This document shows, piece after piece, positions 5,269-5,742 of a stretch of DNA of 5,742 nt. The stretch's first letter is position 1, and each line of letters opens with the position of its first letter. Under the pieces are notes generated by a model, which had not been told where the DNA came from, ran no database searches, and saw only the letters and a program-made list of their open reading frames with translations. The DNA is from Paramuribaculum sp. (GTDB lineage: Bacteria > Bacteroidota > Bacteroidia > Bacteroidales > Muribaculaceae). The DNA lies in contig JAIDKJ010000309.1 of NCBI GenBank assembly GCA_029051835.1, forward strand, positions 1 to 5,742. The letters run 5' to 3'. The translations under genes and the position numbers were made by a program.

Positions 5269-5742
5269 TTATTTGTTTTTGATTATCTGGGCCATGAACT
5301 CACATTCGCTGACCACTTTCTCGCCCACGAAGGCATAGCCTTTCATGACGGCGCATCCGCGGCGCAGTTCGGTCATGAACGAAATATGGAATATCAGTGT
5401 GTCGCCGGGCACCACCTTCTGACGGAATTTCACGTTGTCGATCTTCATGAAATAGGTGGAGTAGCGTTCGGGGTCGTCGACCGAGTCGAGCACGAGGAGT
5501 CCGCCGGTCTGAGCCATGGCTTCGATCTGAAGCACGCCGGGCATCACAGGCTCCTGGGGGAAGTGGCCGGGGAAGAAAGGCTCGTTGGCCGTCACGTTCT
5601 TCACGCCGACGATATAGTTGGTGCCCTTCTCGATGATCTTGTCGACGAGCTGCATCGGATAGCGATGGGGAAGAAGCTCGCGTATGCGGTTGTTGTCCAT
5701 CACCGGCTCGCGGTTGGGGTCGTAGACGGGGGCCTGTATGTC
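5269..5742 (-). CDS. lpxC-fabZ: LpxC-FabZ fusion: 3' part, covering the FabZ 3-hydroxyacyl-ACP dehydratase domain (5' end cut)
   Basis: The 157 visible residues are the C-terminal part of what should be the bifunctional Bacteroidota enzyme of about 460 residues. LpxC deacetylates UDP-3-O-acyl-GlcNAc in lipid A synthesis, and FabZ dehydrates (R)-3-hydroxyacyl-ACP in fatty acid elongation. In visible numbering the hot-dog fold domain begins near 19 with RIRELLPHRYP, and carries the catalytic His60 in PGHFP and Glu74 in LQIEAMAQ. A GTG (5703) and ATG (5700) could be read as starts of a stand-alone FabZ, but the frame stays open to the window edge. The 14 upstream residues (DIQAPVYDPNREPV) look like the interdomain linker of the fusion, so I treat the gene as partial. 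The LpxC domain itself is outside the window. lpxA follows 9 nt after the stop. Confidence 0.93.
   Translation of the reverse strand, partial: DIQAPVYDPNREPVMDNNRIRELLPHRYPMQLVDKIIEKGTNYIVGVKNVTANEPFFPGHFPQEPVMPGVLQIEAMAQTGGLLVLDSVDDPERYSTYFMKIDNVKFRQKVVPGDTLIFHISFMTELRRGCAVMKGYAFVGEKVVSECEFMAQIIKNK

Noticed and set aside
1..5742. CRISPR arrays, insertion sequences, attachment sites or a defence/toxin module
   Set aside because: I saw no regularly spaced repeats, transposase or integrase motifs, or target-site duplications. The tRNA 3' end is not repeated elsewhere in the window as an att site would be.

Overview
The window reads as chromosomal DNA of a Bacteroidota member, order Bacteroidales. 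A Muribaculaceae-like gut commensal with fairly high GC is my best guess from general resemblance; no phylogenetic test was possible. The evidence is a fused lpxC-fabZ gene followed by lpxA, start codons with A/T-rich upstream sequence instead of Shine-Dalgarno sites, and three promoters of the Bacteroidota primary-sigma type (a TTTG/TTG-like -33 element, 20 nt, then TAnnTTTG). Every gene I can support lies on the minus strand, so transcription runs from high to low coordinates.

Layout in the direction of transcription: (1) 5742-4483 holds the 3' part of the lpxC-fabZ fusion, cut by the window edge, and a complete lpxA 9 nt downstream. These carry out early lipid A synthesis in the cytoplasm. 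(2) 4482-4203 is an AT-rich intergenic region with a strong promoter, a tRNA-Gln(CUG) gene and a clear hairpin terminator. (3) 4202-3087 encodes a predicted lipoprotein of the TolB-like/six-bladed beta-propeller type, function unknown. (4) 3086-2937 holds a GC-rich dyad, a near-consensus promoter and a structured leader. (5) 2936-1776 encodes a compact secreted GH33 exo-alpha-sialidase with a full set of candidate catalytic residues. (6) 1775-1562 holds a hairpin that may end the sialidase transcript and the promoter of the next gene. (7) 1561-1 encodes an AMP-dependent long-chain acyl-CoA synthetase lacking only about its last 30 residues at the window edge.

The only convincing operon is lpxC-fabZ/lpxA. 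The tRNA, the sialidase and the acyl-CoA synthetase each have their own promoter. The lipoprotein gene has no good promoter and lies just behind the tRNA terminator. Lipid A synthesis and fatty-acid activation share an acyl-chain theme, and the sialidase fits host-glycan foraging, but nothing links all the genes into one system. I see no mobile element, CRISPR array, toxin-antitoxin or defence module. The points most worth a second look are regulatory: the sialidase leader, the tRNA/lipoprotein junction and the dyads at the tRNA promoter.
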